Numbered from the stretch's first letter, positions 29,157 to 40,600 are shown. The stretch is 64,000 nt of DNA from Pseudomonas antarctica (GCF_900624995.1 NZ_UYXQ01000005.1:62001-126000), one strand, 5' to 3'. Numbers and translations are program-made. The notes: generated by a model not told the origin, from the sequence alone.

Positions 29157-30157
29157 TGGGCGTTCTCCTGCTCGAATTGACGTTGCGCGGTTTGCCCGCT
29201 CATGGCCATGGACAACACCGCCATGCGCACGGCGATGCCGTAGGTCACTTGGTTGAGAATCACTGACTGGCTGCCGTCGGCCACCGCCGACTCAATCTCC
29301 ACGCCGCGGTTGATCGGACCTGGGTGCATGACGATGGCATCCGGCTTGGCCCCGGCCAAACGTGCGGTGGTCAGGCCGAACAGGCGGTAGAACTCACCTT
29401 CGCTCGGCAGCAGGCCACCGGCCATGCGCTCGCGTTGCAGGCGCAGCATGATCACTACGTCCACCTCCTTGAGGCCTTGGGTGATGTCGGTGTAAACCTT
29501 CACGCCGTATTGCTCGATGCCGATCGGCAGCAGGGTTTTCGGCGCGATGACGCGGATGTCCGGGCAGCCCAGGGCCTTGAGGGCCAACATGTTCGAGCGC
29601 GCGACCCGCGAGTGCAGGATGTCCCCGACGATGGCCACCGAGAGGTTTTCAAAGCCGCCCTTGTGCCGACGGATCGTCAGCATGTCGAGCATGCCTTGGG
29701 TCGGGTGCGCGTGACGGCCATCGCCGCCATTGATGATCGCTACGTTCGGGCACACGTGCTCGGCGATGAAGTGCGCTGCGCCGGAGTCGCCGTGGCGTAC
29801 CACGAACATATCGGCAGCCATGGCTTCCAGGTTGCGCAGGGTGTCGAGCAGGGTCTCGCCCTTGCTCGCCGACGAGGTCGACACGTTCAGCGTGATCACG
29901 TCGGCCGACAGCCGTTGGGCTGCCAGCTCAAAGGTGGTGCGGGTGCGGGTGGAGTTCTCGAAGAACACATTGCAGATGGTCTTGCCGCGCAGCAGCGGGA
30001 CCTTCTTCACCGCGCGGCCGCCGACCTCTAAGAACGAGTCGGCGGTGTCGAGGATTTCAGTCAGCAGTTCGCGCGGCAAACCGTCGAGGGACAGGAAGTG
30101 TTGCAGCTGGCCCTGAGCATTGAGCTGCAGCGGGCGCTTGGCATCTAGAGGCGTCAT
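29153..30157 (-). CDS. pyrB: aspartate carbamoyltransferase catalytic subunit
   Basis: A 334-residue enzyme that joins carbamoyl phosphate and aspartate in pyrimidine synthesis. The carbamoyl-phosphate motif is S69-T-R-T-R73, and [12 protein letters not shown] is present. As in other pseudomonads it has an N-terminal extension before the core, which is linked to nucleotide control and the PyrC' partner. ATG at 30157, 24 bp after pyrR. Confidence 0.97.
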   Translation of the reverse strand: MTPLDAKRPLQLNAQGQLQHFLSLDGLPRELLTEILDTADSFLEVGGRAVKKVPLLRGKTICNVFFENSTRTRTTFELAAQRLSADVITLNVSTSSASKGETLLDTLRNLEAMAADMFVVRHGDSGAAHFIAEHVCPNVAIINGGDGRHAHPTQGMLDMLTIRRHKGGFENLSVAIVGDILHSRVARSNMLALKALGCPDIRVIAPKTLLPIGIEQYGVKVYTDITQGLKEVDVVIMLRLQRERMAGGLLPSEGEFYRLFGLTTARLAGAKPDAIVMHPGPINRGVEIESAVADGSQSVILNQVTYGIAVRMAVLSMAMSGQTAQRQFEQENAQ

Positions 30158-30181
30158 CGCAGGGACTCTGTACAAGGCGGT

Positions 30182-30688
30182 TTAAAGGGCAAGGTCTTGC
30201 AGTTCGAGTTCGAGCGGCGTGGGACCGGATAATTTTACCCGCTGGCGGGCTTCCAAGGACAGGGTGGCGCCGACCACATCCGGGCTGATCGGCAATTCGC
30301 CGGCGTCCAGGTCCAGCAGGCACACCAAGGTCACGCTGGCCGGGCGGCCGTAGTCGAACAGCTCGTTCATGGCGGCGCGGATGGTGCGGCCGCTCATCAG
30401 CACGTCGTCTATCAGCACCAGGTGCTGGCCTTCGATCTCGAACGGCAGGGCTGAAGGGCGCACTTGCGGGTGCAGGCCGTTCTGGCTGAAGTCGTCGCGG
30501 TAGAACGATACGTCCAGCGTGCCCAGCGGCGATTCGCTGCCCAGTTCTTCCAACAACGCTTGTGCCACCCATACGCCGCCGGTGCGAATACCAATAAAGC
30601 GCGGCTCGCTGATAGCACGGTGTTGCAGGTGCGCCTTGAGGCGAATCGCCATCTGGCTGATCAGTTCGGCGGGATTGGGCAGACTCAT
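30182..30688 (-). CDS. pyrR: PyrR, pyrimidine operon regulator / phosphoribosyltransferase homologue
   Basis: A 168-residue PRTase-fold protein with the PRPP loop [16 protein letters not shown]. PyrR binds RNA in Bacillus. Its mode in Pseudomonas is less clear. It heads pyrR-pyrB-pyrC', and a terminator hairpin lies between ruvX and its start. The ATG at 30688 is preferred to one 10 codons upstream. Confidence 0.93.
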   Translation of the reverse strand: MSLPNPAELISQMAIRLKAHLQHRAISEPRFIGIRTGGVWVAQALLEELGSESPLGTLDVSFYRDDFSQNGLHPQVRPSALPFEIEGQHLVLIDDVLMSGRTIRAAMNELFDYGRPASVTLVCLLDLDAGELPISPDVVGATLSLEARQRVKLSGPTPLELELQDLAL

Positions 30689-30740
30689 GGTGGCTCCTTC
30701 AGGGCCTTGCGCAGGCAAGGTCCGGGCTCAAACGTAAAAA

Positions 30741-30758
30741 GACGCGGCAAGCCGCGTC
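30741..30758 (-). terminator. rho-independent terminator of yqgE-ruvX
   Basis: A perfect GACGCGGC-AA-GCCGCGTC palindrome, read on the minus strand with TTTTT directly after it. It begins 3 bp past the ruvX stop and 53 bp ahead of pyrR. Confidence 0.85.
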
Positions 30759-30760
30759 AG

Positions 30761-31198
30761 TCAGGATTCAAATAAAGCGCTGTTTTCATCCAACCAACCC
30801 TGCAACAGCAAGGCGGCGGCGATGGCGTCCACTGGGTTGTCGCGGTAACTGCCTTTCTGGCCGCCGCGGTCGCGGCGCTCACCCTTGGCCTCAAAGGTGG
30901 TCAGGCGCTCGTCGTGGGTATAGAAGGGCAGGTTGTAGCGGCCATTAAGGCGGCGGGCGAATTTTTCAGCGCGAAGACACATGTCGCTGGGGGTGCCGTC
31001 CATGTTCAAGGGCAGGCCGACCACGACCGCGTCGGGCTTCCACTCCTTGATCAGGGCTTCGACCTGATTCCAGTCCGGCACGCCGTTCTGGGCTTTGAGC
31101 GTGCACAGCTCGCGGGCCTGGCCGGTAATCACCTGGCCGACCGCTACGCCGATTTGTTTGGTGCCGTAGTCAAAACCGAGAATCAAGCGCAAGGCCAT
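30761..31198 (-). CDS. ruvX: YqgF/RuvX, Holliday junction resolvase-like RNase H-fold protein
   Basis: A 145-residue protein with the RNase H-like core: first acid in LGFDYGTKQIGVAVG, VVGLPLNMDG in the middle, and a late acid in NPVDAIAAALLLQ. The family takes part in pre-16S rRNA processing or junction cleavage. Its ATG overlaps the yqgE stop by one base (TGATG). Confidence 0.94.
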   Translation of the reverse strand: MALRLILGFDYGTKQIGVAVGQVITGQARELCTLKAQNGVPDWNQVEALIKEWKPDAVVVGLPLNMDGTPSDMCLRAEKFARRLNGRYNLPFYTHDERLTTFEAKGERRDRGGQKGSYRDNPVDAIAAALLLQGWLDENSALFES

Positions 31199-31767
31199 CA
31201 GGCGTGCCCCGCCTGGCGGGTCAACAGGCTGAGGTTGACCCGCAGCTTGGCCGCCGCCGCTTCCAGGCGCAGTTCGCTGGCTGTGTTAAACAGAATGTCG
31301 GCGTCGAACGGGCAGGTCAGCCAGGCATTGCTGGCCAATTCGGCTTCCAGTTGCCCGGCTTCCCAGCCGGCGTAGCCGAGGGTGATCACGCTTTGCTCAG
31401 GCCCCACGCCGTCGGCGATGGCGAACAACACGTCCTGGGACGTGGACAGCGACACGCCTTCGAGGTCCACCGTGGCCTGAAACGTGGGCCCGGTGGGGTG
31501 CAGCACAAAACCGCGATCGGTCTGCACCGGCCCGCCGATATAAATCGGTACGCTCTGGCAACGCGCTGGCGGGTCGATCTCGGGGCGCAATTGCTCAAGA
31601 ATATCCGCCAGGTTCAGCTCTTGCGGGCGGTTCACCACTAATCCCATGGCACCATTGGCCGTGTGCTCGACGATGTAGGTCAAGGTTTGCGCAAAGTTTG
31701 GGTCGGCCATATGGGGCATGGCGATCAGGAATTGGTGCTTGAGGTAGGTCGGGCTGACATTTTTCAT
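31198..31767 (-). CDS. UPF0301 protein YqgE/AlgH
   Basis: A 189-residue protein with family blocks FLIAMPHMADPNF, NGAMGLVVNRP, and the C-terminal GWEAGQLEAELASNAWL. The function is unknown. AlgH in P. aeruginosa was linked to alginate control, but that is not well proven. Start at 31767 from conservation, although the frame runs to 31860. Coupled to ruvX. Confidence 0.93.
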   Translation of the reverse strand: MKNVSPTYLKHQFLIAMPHMADPNFAQTLTYIVEHTANGAMGLVVNRPQELNLADILEQLRPEIDPPARCQSVPIYIGGPVQTDRGFVLHPTGPTFQATVDLEGVSLSTSQDVLFAIADGVGPEQSVITLGYAGWEAGQLEAELASNAWLTCPFDADILFNTASELRLEAAAAKLRVNLSLLTRQAGHA

Positions 31768-31832
31768 GTTCGCTAGTGTGGCGTTGGAGGGGCGAACTGA
31801 CAAGCTGCGGCAGACCCTAATTCTCGCGAGCA

Positions 31833-31867
31833 GGCTATTGTGGCGAGCGGGGCTCACCACAATAGCC
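31833..31867. repeat. REP-like hairpin after tonB
   Basis: GGCTATTGTGG (31833-31843) pairs perfectly with CCACAATAGCC (31857-31867). It lies 28 bp beyond the tonB stop and 66 bp before yqgE. It may separate the two transcripts. There is no strong U-tract. Confidence 0.6.
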
Positions 31868-31894
31868 CGTAGCTCCAGCTACAGGGGCGCATTG

Positions 31895-32800
31895 TCAGTT
31901 GCTGAACAGCTGATCACCCCGGGCAAACTTCCAGGTGCGGATGATTTCCAGGCGGTCGATGTCGTTCAGGTCACCGGTAAACGGCGCAAAAGGCGCGGCC
32001 AGGCGCACGATACGTTGGGCAGCCTGGTCCAGCAGCGGTTGGCCGGACGACTCCAGCACCTGCACTTCATATAACGAACCATCACGGTTGATCGACACCA
32101 ATAAGCGCAAATTGCCATAGATCTGCTGGCGACGGGCCTCGTCCGGGTAGTTGAGGTTGCCGATGCGCTCAACCTTCTTGCGCCACTGATCCTTATACCA
32201 GGCGCCTTTGTCGCGCATGGTCGAGGCGGCGTTCAGGCGATAAATGCGTGGGCGTTTGGCGTACAACTGTTGTTCGTTGGCCAGCTCTGCTTCGAGGCTG
32301 GAGATCTGGTCGGAGAGCTGCGAGCTGTCGAAGGTCGGCGCCGGTTTCACGGGCTCGGGCTGCGGCTCGGTCTTGGCTTTCTCGCGTTGGGTCGGGGCTT
32401 TTTGCGGTTTCGGCGCGACGGTGGTCACGGCGGCCTTGGGCGCGGCCTGCTTGACCTCGGGCTTGGGCGCCGGCGGCGGGGTGACTTTATTCACCTTATT
32501 GTCCTGGAAGGGCGCCACTTCGGTGGTCTTGGGCACGGCCTTCTTGTCGAGGGTGCCGCTGCCTTGCTGATTGTCCTGGGCGAGAAAGTCGGCCTTTTCG
32601 GGCTTCTTTTCGCTCTTAAACGTGGCGAGGGTGATTTCCAGGGTTTTGCTGATCTGCTTGGGTTCGGCGAAGGTGAAGCCCAGGCCGAGCAACAACGCGA
32701 GGTGGATCAAGGCTGCCAGGAACAGGGTAAATCCGAGCCGATCAGCTGGGCGCACGCCGCTGTGGGAGAGTTCTAGGGGCAGATCGGGCGGGAGCGTCAT
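31895..32800 (-). CDS. tonB: energy transducer TonB
   Basis: A 301-residue TonB-like protein. It has a membrane anchor at about 20-45 (LGFTLFLAALIHLALLLGLG), a Pro/Lys/Ala-rich periplasmic spacer (about 90-150), and a C-terminal TonB domain (YPDEARRQQIYGNL... to the end). It would couple the proton gradient to outer-membrane receptors. No exbB or exbD is adjacent, so it either uses a distant pair or is a specialised TonB. Same strand as gshB, 77 bp downstream of it. Confidence 0.9.
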   Translation of the reverse strand: MTLPPDLPLELSHSGVRPADRLGFTLFLAALIHLALLLGLGFTFAEPKQISKTLEITLATFKSEKKPEKADFLAQDNQQGSGTLDKKAVPKTTEVAPFQDNKVNKVTPPPAPKPEVKQAAPKAAVTTVAPKPQKAPTQREKAKTEPQPEPVKPAPTFDSSQLSDQISSLEAELANEQQLYAKRPRIYRLNAASTMRDKGAWYKDQWRKKVERIGNLNYPDEARRQQIYGNLRLLVSINRDGSLYEVQVLESSGQPLLDQAAQRIVRLAAPFAPFTGDLNDIDRLEIIRTWKFARGDQLFSN

Positions 32801-32877
32801 GACAAAAAAACCAACATCGCGCATTTCACAGGTGGCGCATGATAACGCAATGTTGGTGTGTGTCCGGCTGTTCTATG

Positions 32878-33831
32878 TCACTTGGCTTGTAGCTTGCGCT
32901 CAATGGCAGCCATCAGCATTTCGCCGATGTTCGTGCCAAATGCGTTATCAATCTCGCGAATACAGGTCGGGCTGGTGACGTTGATTTCGGTGAGGTTCTC
33001 ACCAATTACGTCGAGTCCTACAAACAGCAGGCCTTTTTCGCGCAAGGTCGGGCCAACCTGAGCGGCGATCCAACGGTCTTTGTCCGACAGTGGGCGTGCT
33101 TCACCCCGGCCACCAGCAGCCAGGTTGCCACGGGTCTCGCCGGCTGCCGGGATACGCGCCAGGCAGTAATCCACCGGCTCGCCGTCGATCATCAGGATGC
33201 GTTTGTCGCCGTCCTTGATCGCCGGCAGGTAGGCCTGGCCCATGATCTGCTGGGTGCCCAGCGCGGTCAGGGTTTCCAGGATCACCGACAGGTTAGGGTC
33301 GCCCGCACGGTGACGGAAGATCGACGTACCGCCCATGCCGTCCAGCGGCTTGAGGATCACATCGCCATGTTTGGCGGCGAATTCACGCAGCACATCGGCG
33401 CGGCGGCTGACCACGGTCGGCGGTGTGCACTGTGGAAAGAGGGTGGCGAACAGCTTTTCATTGCAGTCGCGCAGGCTCTGCGGTTTGTTGACGATCAACA
33501 CGCCGGCGCGCTCGGCCTGCTCCAGCAGGTAGGTGGAATAGACGAATTCCATGTCGAACGGCGGGTCCTTGCGCATCAGGATCACGTCCAGATCGCTCAG
33601 CGGGCTGTCGATTTCATCCGCAAGCTCAAACCACTTTTCAGGGTTGGCAAACACCTGCAGCGGGCGCATGCGTGCGCGGGCTTCGCCGTCGCCCTGGTAA
33701 AGGTCGCGCTGCTCCATATAGAACAGGCTCCAGCCGCGGGCCTGGGCGGCCAGGAGCATGGCCAGCGAGCTGTCCTTTTTATAGGAGATGCTGGCGATAG
33801 GGTCCATGACAATGGCGACGCGAACGCTCAT
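32878..33831 (-). CDS. gshB: glutathione synthetase
   Basis: A 317-residue ATP-grasp enzyme that adds glycine to gamma-glutamylcysteine. Conserved blocks are VAIVMDPIASISYKKDSS at the N-terminus, DVILKPLDGMGGTSIFR (ATP lid) and GLDVIGENLTEINVTSPT (metal and product site). Divergent from pilG across 239 bp, as in other pseudomonads. Confidence 0.97.
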   Translation of the reverse strand: MSVRVAIVMDPIASISYKKDSSLAMLLAAQARGWSLFYMEQRDLYQGDGEARARMRPLQVFANPEKWFELADEIDSPLSDLDVILMRKDPPFDMEFVYSTYLLEQAERAGVLIVNKPQSLRDCNEKLFATLFPQCTPPTVVSRRADVLREFAAKHGDVILKPLDGMGGTSIFRHRAGDPNLSVILETLTALGTQQIMGQAYLPAIKDGDKRILMIDGEPVDYCLARIPAAGETRGNLAAGGRGEARPLSDKDRWIAAQVGPTLREKGLLFVGLDVIGENLTEINVTSPTCIREIDNAFGTNIGEMLMAAIERKLQAK

Positions 33832-34070
33832 GGGGGATTTCCTCTAGCAAATTAGGGCGCATAAAAGTGGCGTCAGAGTGGCGCTGCGGCTGTTGTGGGT
33901 CAAGGAAAAACCACCTGGCCGGTTGCTCGATAGATTGCGCCCGGAGACTGTGCTAAAAAGACTCCCACGGTGCAGCAGCCCTTGAATTCCAAGGCTTGCG
34001 GCGCTCATCCTGTGCAACATCTGGCAGTACACACCGAAAACCGATTCGCTGTGGCGATGGTAGAGCAGAT

Positions 34071-34478
34071 ATGGAACAGCATTCCAACGCCTTGAAAGTG
34101 ATGGTGATCGACGATTCGAAAACGATCCGCCGCACCGCCGAGACGCTGTTGAAGAACGTGGGCTGCGATGTCATCACGGCCATCGACGGTTTCGATGCAT
34201 TGGCCCGGATTGTTGATCATCACCCGCACATTATTTTTGTCGACATCATGATGCCGCGCCTGGATGGCTATCAAACCTGCGCACTGGTGAAGAACAACCC
34301 GGCGTTCAAGTCGATTCCGGTGATCATGTTGTCCTCCAAGGACGGCCTGTTCGACAAGGCCAAGGGGCGCACCGTTGGTGTCGATCAGTTTTTGACCAAG
34401 CCTTTCAGCAAGGAAGAACTGCTGAGCGCGATCAAGGCCTATGTGCCCGGCTTCGCCGCAGCAGAACAAGCACACTGA
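34071..34478 (+). CDS. pilG: twitching motility response regulator PilG
   Basis: A 135-residue single-domain CheY-like receiver. The acidic pocket is IDDSK, the phospho-acceptor is D58 in FVDIMMP, and K is in TKPFSKEEL. In P. aeruginosa PilG carries the ChpA signal to pilus extension and to adenylate cyclase. First gene of pilGHIJ-chpA-chpC. The ATG at 34071 is chosen over an upstream extension that lacks similarity. Confidence 0.95.
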   Translation: MEQHSNALKVMVIDDSKTIRRTAETLLKNVGCDVITAIDGFDALARIVDHHPHIIFVDIMMPRLDGYQTCALVKNNPAFKSIPVIMLSSKDGLFDKAKGRTVGVDQFLTKPFSKEELLSAIKAYVPGFAAAEQAH

Positions 34479-34524
34479 CACCGCCTCACAAGGGCTGGCG
34501 TCCACCAATGTAGTGGGGAAAACC

Positions 34525-34890
34525 ATGGCACGTGTTCTGATCGTCGACGATTCGCCGACCGAAATGTACAAACTGACCGGCATGCTGGAAAAGCACGGCC
34601 ACCAGGTTCTCAAAGCTGAAAACGGCGCGGACGGCGTGGCCCTGGCCCGTCAGGAAAAACCCGACGCCGTGCTGATGGATATCGTGATGCCGGGCCTCAA
34701 TGGCTTCCAGGCCACCCGCCAACTGTCCAAGGAGCCGGAAACCAACGGTATCCCGATCATCATCATCACCACCAAGGATCAGGAAACCGACAAGATCTGG
34801 GGCGCGCGTCAGGGCGCCAAGGATTACCTGACCAAACCCGTGGACGAAGAAACCCTGATTGCCACCCTGAACAAGGTGCTGGCCGGCTAA
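34525..34890 (+). CDS. pilH: twitching motility response regulator PilH
   Basis: A 121-residue CheY-like receiver with D52 in LMDIVMPGLNG and K in LTKPVDEETL. PilH opposes PilG in the P. aeruginosa Pil-Chp system, where it acts as phosphate sink or retraction control. It starts 46 bp after pilG with a GGGGAA ribosome site. Confidence 0.95.
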   Translation: MARVLIVDDSPTEMYKLTGMLEKHGHQVLKAENGADGVALARQEKPDAVLMDIVMPGLNGFQATRQLSKEPETNGIPIIIITTKDQETDKIWGARQGAKDYLTKPVDEETLIATLNKVLAG

Positions 34891-34902
34891 CGGCACGCCA
34901 TC

Positions 34903-35427
34903 ATGACCGAGTCGCAAACCGCCTTCGAGCTGCTGCTGGACATCGACCGCCGCTGCCGCCTGCTGGCCGCCGACCTGCCGTCCCAGGAAACCCGCCTGCA
35001 ACGTTGGAGCGGAATCGGTTTTCGCCTGGGGCCGTATTGGTATGTGGCGCCGATGGGCGAAGTCGCCGAGGTGTTGCATGAGCCGCGCTGTACCTTAATG
35101 CCTGGGGTCAAACCCTGGGTCAAGGGTGTGGCCAACCTGCGTGGGCGTTTGCTGCCGGTGATGGACTTGGGCGGTTTTCTGGGGCTGGAGCTGTCCAAGG
35201 CGCACAAGCAACGGCGGGTGCTGGTGGTGGAATTTAACGACTTGTTTGTCGGGCTGCTGGTGGACGAGGTGGCGGGCATGCAGCATTTCGCGCAAGACGC
35301 ATTGTTGGCGAGCGCGCCTGCGGTCGCACCGTTTATCCAGGGCCAGTTCGACAGCGACCAGCTGTGGCAGGTCTTCAGCCCCTTCGCTTTGGCCCAGGCT
35401 CCAGGCTTCATGGATGTCGCCGCATGA
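34903..35427 (+). CDS. pilI: CheW-like coupling protein PilI
   Basis: A 174-residue single CheW domain (about 35-165; [20 protein letters not shown]). It links the receptor PilJ to the kinase ChpA under the inner membrane. It lies 12 bp after pilH and overlaps pilJ by 4 bp (ATGA). Confidence 0.94.
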   Translation: MTESQTAFELLLDIDRRCRLLAADLPSQETRLQRWSGIGFRLGPYWYVAPMGEVAEVLHEPRCTLMPGVKPWVKGVANLRGRLLPVMDLGGFLGLELSKAHKQRRVLVVEFNDLFVGLLVDEVAGMQHFAQDALLASAPAVAPFIQGQFDSDQLWQVFSPFALAQAPGFMDVAA

Positions 35428-37475
35428 CCACCGCTACCACACCCAAACCGCAAGCCGCCTCGCGCAGCCGTTCGCAGATCATCGTGCTGTTTATTGCGCT
35501 GATCGTGTTCATCATGCTGCTGTTCGCCAACTTCGCGTACCTCAACACCCAGTCCACCTACGACAAGCAGTACATCGGCCACGCCGGTGAGCTGCGCGTG
35601 CTGTCCCAACGCATCGCCAAGAACGCCACCGAAGCCGCCGCCGGCAAGGCTGCCGCGTTCAAGTTGCTGGGCGATGCGCGCAACGACTTCGCCCAGCGCT
35701 GGGGCTACCTGAAAAAAGGCGACACCGAGACCGGTTTGCCGGCCGCGCCCAGTGCAGTGCGCGCCGAGATGCGCGCCGTGCAGACCGACTGGGAAGCGCT
35801 GCTGAAAAACACCGACGCGATCCTCGCCAGCGAGCAGACCGTGCTGTCGTTGCACCAAGTGGCCGCCACCCTCGCTGAAACTGTGCCGCAATTGCAGATG
35901 GAATCGGAGAAGGTCGTCGACATCCTGCTGCAACGCGGTGCCCCGGCCAGCCAAGTGGCGTTGGCCCAGCGCCAGTCGCTGCTGGCTGAGCGTATTCTTG
36001 GCGCCGTCAACACCGTGCTGGCCGGTGACGAAACCGCTGTGCAGGCCGCCGACGCCTTTGGTCGCGATGCCAACCGCTTCGGCTTGGTACTCAACGGCAT
36101 GCTCAACGGCAACCCGGGCTTGCGCATCACTCAGGTCGAAGACCACGACGCCCGTGCGCGGCTGGCGGAAATCGCCGAGTTGTTCGAATTTGTCTCAGGC
36201 TCCGTGGATGAAATCCTCGAAACCTCGCCGCAGCTGTTCCAGGTGCGCGCCTCGGCGAGCAATATCTTCAACCTGTCGCAAACCCTGCTCGATGAAGCCT
36301 CGCACCTGGCCACAGGTTTTGAGAACCTCGCCAGCGGGCGCAGTTTCGACACCATCGGCGGCTATGTGCTGGGCCTGTTGGCGCTGGCCTCGATCATCCT
36401 GATCGGTCTGGTGATGGTGCGTGAGACCAACCGCCAGTTGCATGAAACCGCCGAGAAAAACGAGCGCAACCAGAACGCGATCATGCGCTTGCTCGATGAA
36501 ATCGAAGACTTGGCTGATGGAGACCTAACGGTGACGGCCTCGGTGACTGAAGACTTCACCGGCACCATCGCCGACTCCATCAATTACTCCGTGGACCAAC
36601 TGCGCGATCTGGTCGCCACCATCAACCTCACCGCCGGGCAAGTGGCCGGCGCGGTACAGGAAACCCAGGCTACCGCCATGCACCTGGCCCAGGCCTCGGA
36701 GCATCAGGCCCAACAAATTGCCGAAGCGTCCACGGCGATCAACCAGATGGCTCAGTCCATTGACCAGGTCTCGGCCAACGCCGCCGAGTCCTCGGCGGTG
36801 GCGGAGCGTTCGGTGGAAATCGCCAACAAGGGCAACGAGGTGGTGCACAACACCATCCACGGCATGGACAACATTCGCGAGCAGATCCAGGACACCGCCA
36901 AGCGCATCAAACGCCTGGGCGAATCGTCCCAGGAAATTGGCGACATCGTCAGCCTGATCGATGACATCGCCGACCAGACCAACATCCTCGCCCTCAACGC
37001 CGCGATTCAGGCGAGCATGGCTGGGGACGCCGGGCGCGGGTTTGCGGTGGTGGCCGATGAGGTGCAACGGCTGGCCGAGCGTTCATCGGCCGCCACGCGG
37101 CAGATTGAAACCTTGGTGCGGGCGATCCAAACCGACACCAACGAAGCGGTTATTTCCATGGAACAGACCACTACCGAAGTGGTGCGTGGTGCACGGTTGG
37201 CGCAAGACGCCGGGGTGGCACTGGAAGAGATCGAAGGCGTGTCGAAAACCCTGGCGGCCTTGATCCAGAGTATTTCCAATGCGGCGCAGCAACAGACATC
37301 GTCGGCGGGGCAGATTTCCCTGACCATGAACGTGATTCAGCAGATCACCACGCAGACCTCGTCGGGCTCCACAGCCACTGCGGAAAGCATCGGCAACCTG
37401 GCGAAAATGGCCAGTCAGTTGCGCAGGTCGGTGTCAGGTTTCACCCTGCCACCGCCCAAACAGCTAGACGATTGA
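35424..37475 (+). CDS. pilJ: methyl-accepting chemotaxis-type receptor PilJ
   Basis: A 683-residue receptor. Membrane helix 1 is at about 17-38, a long periplasmic PilJ-type domain follows, helix 2 is near 315-337, then HAMP and a cytoplasmic signalling domain. The hairpin tip [20 protein letters not shown] starts near 515. It senses pilus or surface cues in P. aeruginosa. The ATG at 35424 overlaps pilI. No methyltransferase gene (pilK) follows. Confidence 0.95.
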   Translation: MTTATTPKPQAASRSRSQIIVLFIALIVFIMLLFANFAYLNTQSTYDKQYIGHAGELRVLSQRIAKNATEAAAGKAAAFKLLGDARNDFAQRWGYLKKGDTETGLPAAPSAVRAEMRAVQTDWEALLKNTDAILASEQTVLSLHQVAATLAETVPQLQMESEKVVDILLQRGAPASQVALAQRQSLLAERILGAVNTVLAGDETAVQAADAFGRDANRFGLVLNGMLNGNPGLRITQVEDHDARARLAEIAELFEFVSGSVDEILETSPQLFQVRASASNIFNLSQTLLDEASHLATGFENLASGRSFDTIGGYVLGLLALASIILIGLVMVRETNRQLHETAEKNERNQNAIMRLLDEIEDLADGDLTVTASVTEDFTGTIADSINYSVDQLRDLVATINLTAGQVAGAVQETQATAMHLAQASEHQAQQIAEASTAINQMAQSIDQVSANAAESSAVAERSVEIANKGNEVVHNTIHGMDNIREQIQDTAKRIKRLGESSQEIGDIVSLIDDIADQTNILALNAAIQASMAGDAGRGFAVVADEVQRLAERSSAATRQIETLVRAIQTDTNEAVISMEQTTTEVVRGARLAQDAGVALEEIEGVSKTLAALIQSISNAAQQQTSSAGQISLTMNVIQQITTQTSSGSTATAESIGNLAKMASQLRRSVSGFTLPPPKQLDD

Positions 37476-37483
37476 GATGCTAT

Positions 37484-37583
37484 CCAAATGTGGGAGGGGG
37501 CTTGCTCGCGAATGCGGTGTATCAGATCACCTGATCTATTAGCGGCCCCACCGCTTTCGCGAGCAAGCCCGCTCCCACATTGG
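37484..37583. repeat. REPIN between pilJ and chpA
   Basis: Outer CCAAATGTGGGAGGGGGCTT pairs with CCGCTCCCACATTGG, and inner GCTTGCTCGCGAA pairs with TTCGCGAGCAAGC. It lies inside the operon, in the place where pilK stands in P. aeruginosa, and could lower or stabilise expression between pilJ and chpA. Confidence 0.85.
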
Positions 37584-37645
37584 ATCTCCTTTTGATTTGA
37601 GATCTTGGCAACACCAGCAATTCACGAATTCTAAGCGGAGCAGTT

Positions 37646-40600
37646 ATGGTTGATCGGCACGACTACGTGGCCCTCGAATGGGTCAAGGGCGACATTGCCG
37701 AAACCCTGAAACAGGCCCGTTCGGCGCTGGACGCGTTTGTCGAAACCCGCGACAGCGACGCCATCGCCGAGTGCCTGGCCGGCATTCATCAGGTGCACGG
37801 CGCGCTGCAAATAGTCGAGTTCTATGGCGCGGCCCTGCTGGCTGAAGAGATCGAAGCACTGGCCCTGGCCCTGCAAGCCGAACGCGTCGGCCAGCGCGAT
37901 GAAAGCATCCGCCTGCTGCAACAAGCCCTCGGCCAACTGCCGCTGTACCTTGATCGCGTTCACGGCGCCCGCCGCGACCTGCCGTTGGTGGTGTTGCCGC
38001 TGCTCAACGACCTGCGCAGTGCGCGCGGCGAAAGCCTGCTGTCGGAGACCAGCCTGTTCAGCCCGCAACTGTTGTCGATTGCGCCGTTGCCCGATGAGGC
38101 CTTGGCCCAGCGCACGCTGCCGGACCTTCACGAGCAACTGCGCCAGTGGCACCAGCTTCTGCTGCAGGCGTTGGCCGGTTTGCTGCGCGAAGACCACAGC
38201 CCCAGCAACCTGGAAGACATGGCGCGGGTATTTGCCCGCCTTGAGGCCTTGTGCCAGGGCGCGCCGCTGCTGCCGTTGTGGCAAGTCACCTCGGCGCTGG
38301 TCGAAGGCATGCTCACCGGCGTGATCGCCAACAGCCCGGCGCTGCGCAGTTTGCTCAAGGCCAGCGACAAACAACTCAAGCGCCTGTTGGCTCAGGGCAT
38401 CGGCGGCATCAACCAACCGGCGCCGGATGAACTGCTCAAGAGCCTGTTGTTTTACGTCGCCAAGGTCACCCGGCCGACGCCACGCATGCAAAGTTTGAAG
38501 GAACGTTACGGCCTGGATGAAGCCTTGCCCGACAGCGCCGTGGTCGATGCCGAGCGCGCGCGCCTGGCCGGGCCGGACCGCAATGCCATGGGCTCGGTGC
38601 TTGGTGCCTTGTGCGAGGAACTGGTGCGGGTCAAGGAGCGCCTTGACCTGTTCGTGCGCAGCGACCGCCAACACACCAACGACCTCGACGCGTTGCTGGC
38701 GCCGCTGCGGCAGATCGCTGACACCTTGGCGGTGTTGGGCTTCGGCCAGCCGCGCAAGGTCATCATCGACCAACTCGCCGTGGTGCTGAGCCTGGTCCAG
38801 GGCCAGCGCGAGCCCAATGACGCGGTGCTGATGGACGTCGCTGGCGCCTTGCTCTACGTCGAAGCCACGCTGGCAGGTATGGTCGGCACCGTCGAACCGC
38901 AAAGCCGCGAAGAAAGCCGGCTGCCCACCACCGACTTGACCCAGATTCATCAACTGGTAATCCGCGAATCCTGCCAATGCTTGCGCCAGGCCAAAGAGCT
39001 GGTGATCGACTGCATCGAAGCCGATTGGGACCGCCAGCGCCTGGAGTCGCTGCCGGAACTGCTGAGCCAGGTGCGCGGCGCGTTGGCGATGATTCCGCTG
39101 CCGCGCGCGGCGAGCCTGATGCGCGGCTGCACCGATTACGTCGATGAACAGTTAATGGCCAGCGATACCGCACCGCCCGAGGCGCAGCTGGCGAACTTTG
39201 CCGACGTGATCAGCAGCTTGGAGTACTACCTGGAACGCATGCTCCAGGACCCCGACGCCGCTGGCGAGCGGGTGCTGGAATTGGCCACCCAAGCCCTGGC
39301 GGCACTCGGCTATTTGCCCGCCGCAAAACCTTGGCGTCAGGCGCTGGTGGCGCCGGACGGCGTACTGTCCAGCGAGATCACGCCGAGCCAATCGCAGTTC
39401 GATGCTCTGGCCAGCCCCACCTCGCGCCTGAACCCCCCGGCCCTGCAGCGTCCGGGCAGCCTGCTGCCGCCGCCCGCTGGCGAAGAGCCCATTGACGATG
39501 AGCTGCGCGACGTCTTCCTTGAAGAAACCGGCGAAGTCCTCGACGTGCTGCATCGCTATTTGCCCAACAGCGCCGACAAAGCCGCTCAAGGTGAAATGCG
39601 CCGTGCCTTCCATACCTTGAAGGGCAGCGGCCGTATGGTCCGCGCCCTGGTGCTGGCCGAGCTGGCCTGGGCCGGGGAAAACCTGCTTAACCGCGTGCTC
39701 GAACGCAGCGTGGCGCTCAGCCCTGATGTGCAACACGTGCTCGATGAGGCCGTGGCCCTGCTGCCGGAGCTGATCGCCGACTTCGCGGCCGACGACCAGC
39801 GTCAGCGCGATGAAGTCGACGCCCTGGCCGCCCGCGCCCACGCTTTGGCCAGCGGCACCGAGCCTGCCGCGGAGCCCCATGACCCGATGCTGCTGGAGAT
39901 CTTCCGCAACGAAGCCCAGAGCCACCTGGAAAGCCTCAACTACTTCTTGCAACAGGCCGCCGAACACGTGCCGCTGCAAGTCAGCGATGAACTGCAACGT
40001 GCCCTGCACACCCTCAAGGGCAGCGCCCACATGGCCGGCGTGTTGCCGATAGCCGAACTGGCGCGACCGCTGGATCACCTGACCCGCGAATACAAAGCCC
40101 ACCGACTGCCGCTGGACCTGGATGAAGTGGAGTTGCTGCTGGAAGCCGAAGGCCTGTTCCAGCGCGGGTTGCGTCAACTGGACGACGACCCGCTGGTGCC
40201 GATTGAGGGCGCGCCGGACCTGATCAGCCGCACCCAAAGCCTGCTTGACCAACAACTGCAAGCCTTACTCGACGCGCCCAACACCGGCTTGCGCATCAAG
40301 CGCGACCCGCAACTGATTACCAACTTCCTGGCCCAAGGCATGGACATCCTGCTGGACGCCGAAAGCCTGCTGCGCCGCTGGCAGCAACACCCCGGCGAAC
40401 GTCAGGAGCTGACCGCGCTGCTGGATGAATTGACCACCTTGGGTGAGGGCGCGCACATCGCCGACCTGCACGCCATCGACGAACTGTGCGAAGCCTTGCT
40501 TGATCTGTATGGCGCCGTTGAAGAGAGCAGCCTGGCGGTCAGCGAACGGTTTTTCCATGAGGCCGAACAGGCCCATGAGGCGCTGATCAACATGCTCGAC

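Noticed and set aside
30741..30758. Considered as a PyrR attenuator ahead of pyrR
   Set aside because: It lies 3 bp after the ruvX stop with a U-tract in the right sense to end that operon, and no alternative anti-terminator fold was seen before pyrR.
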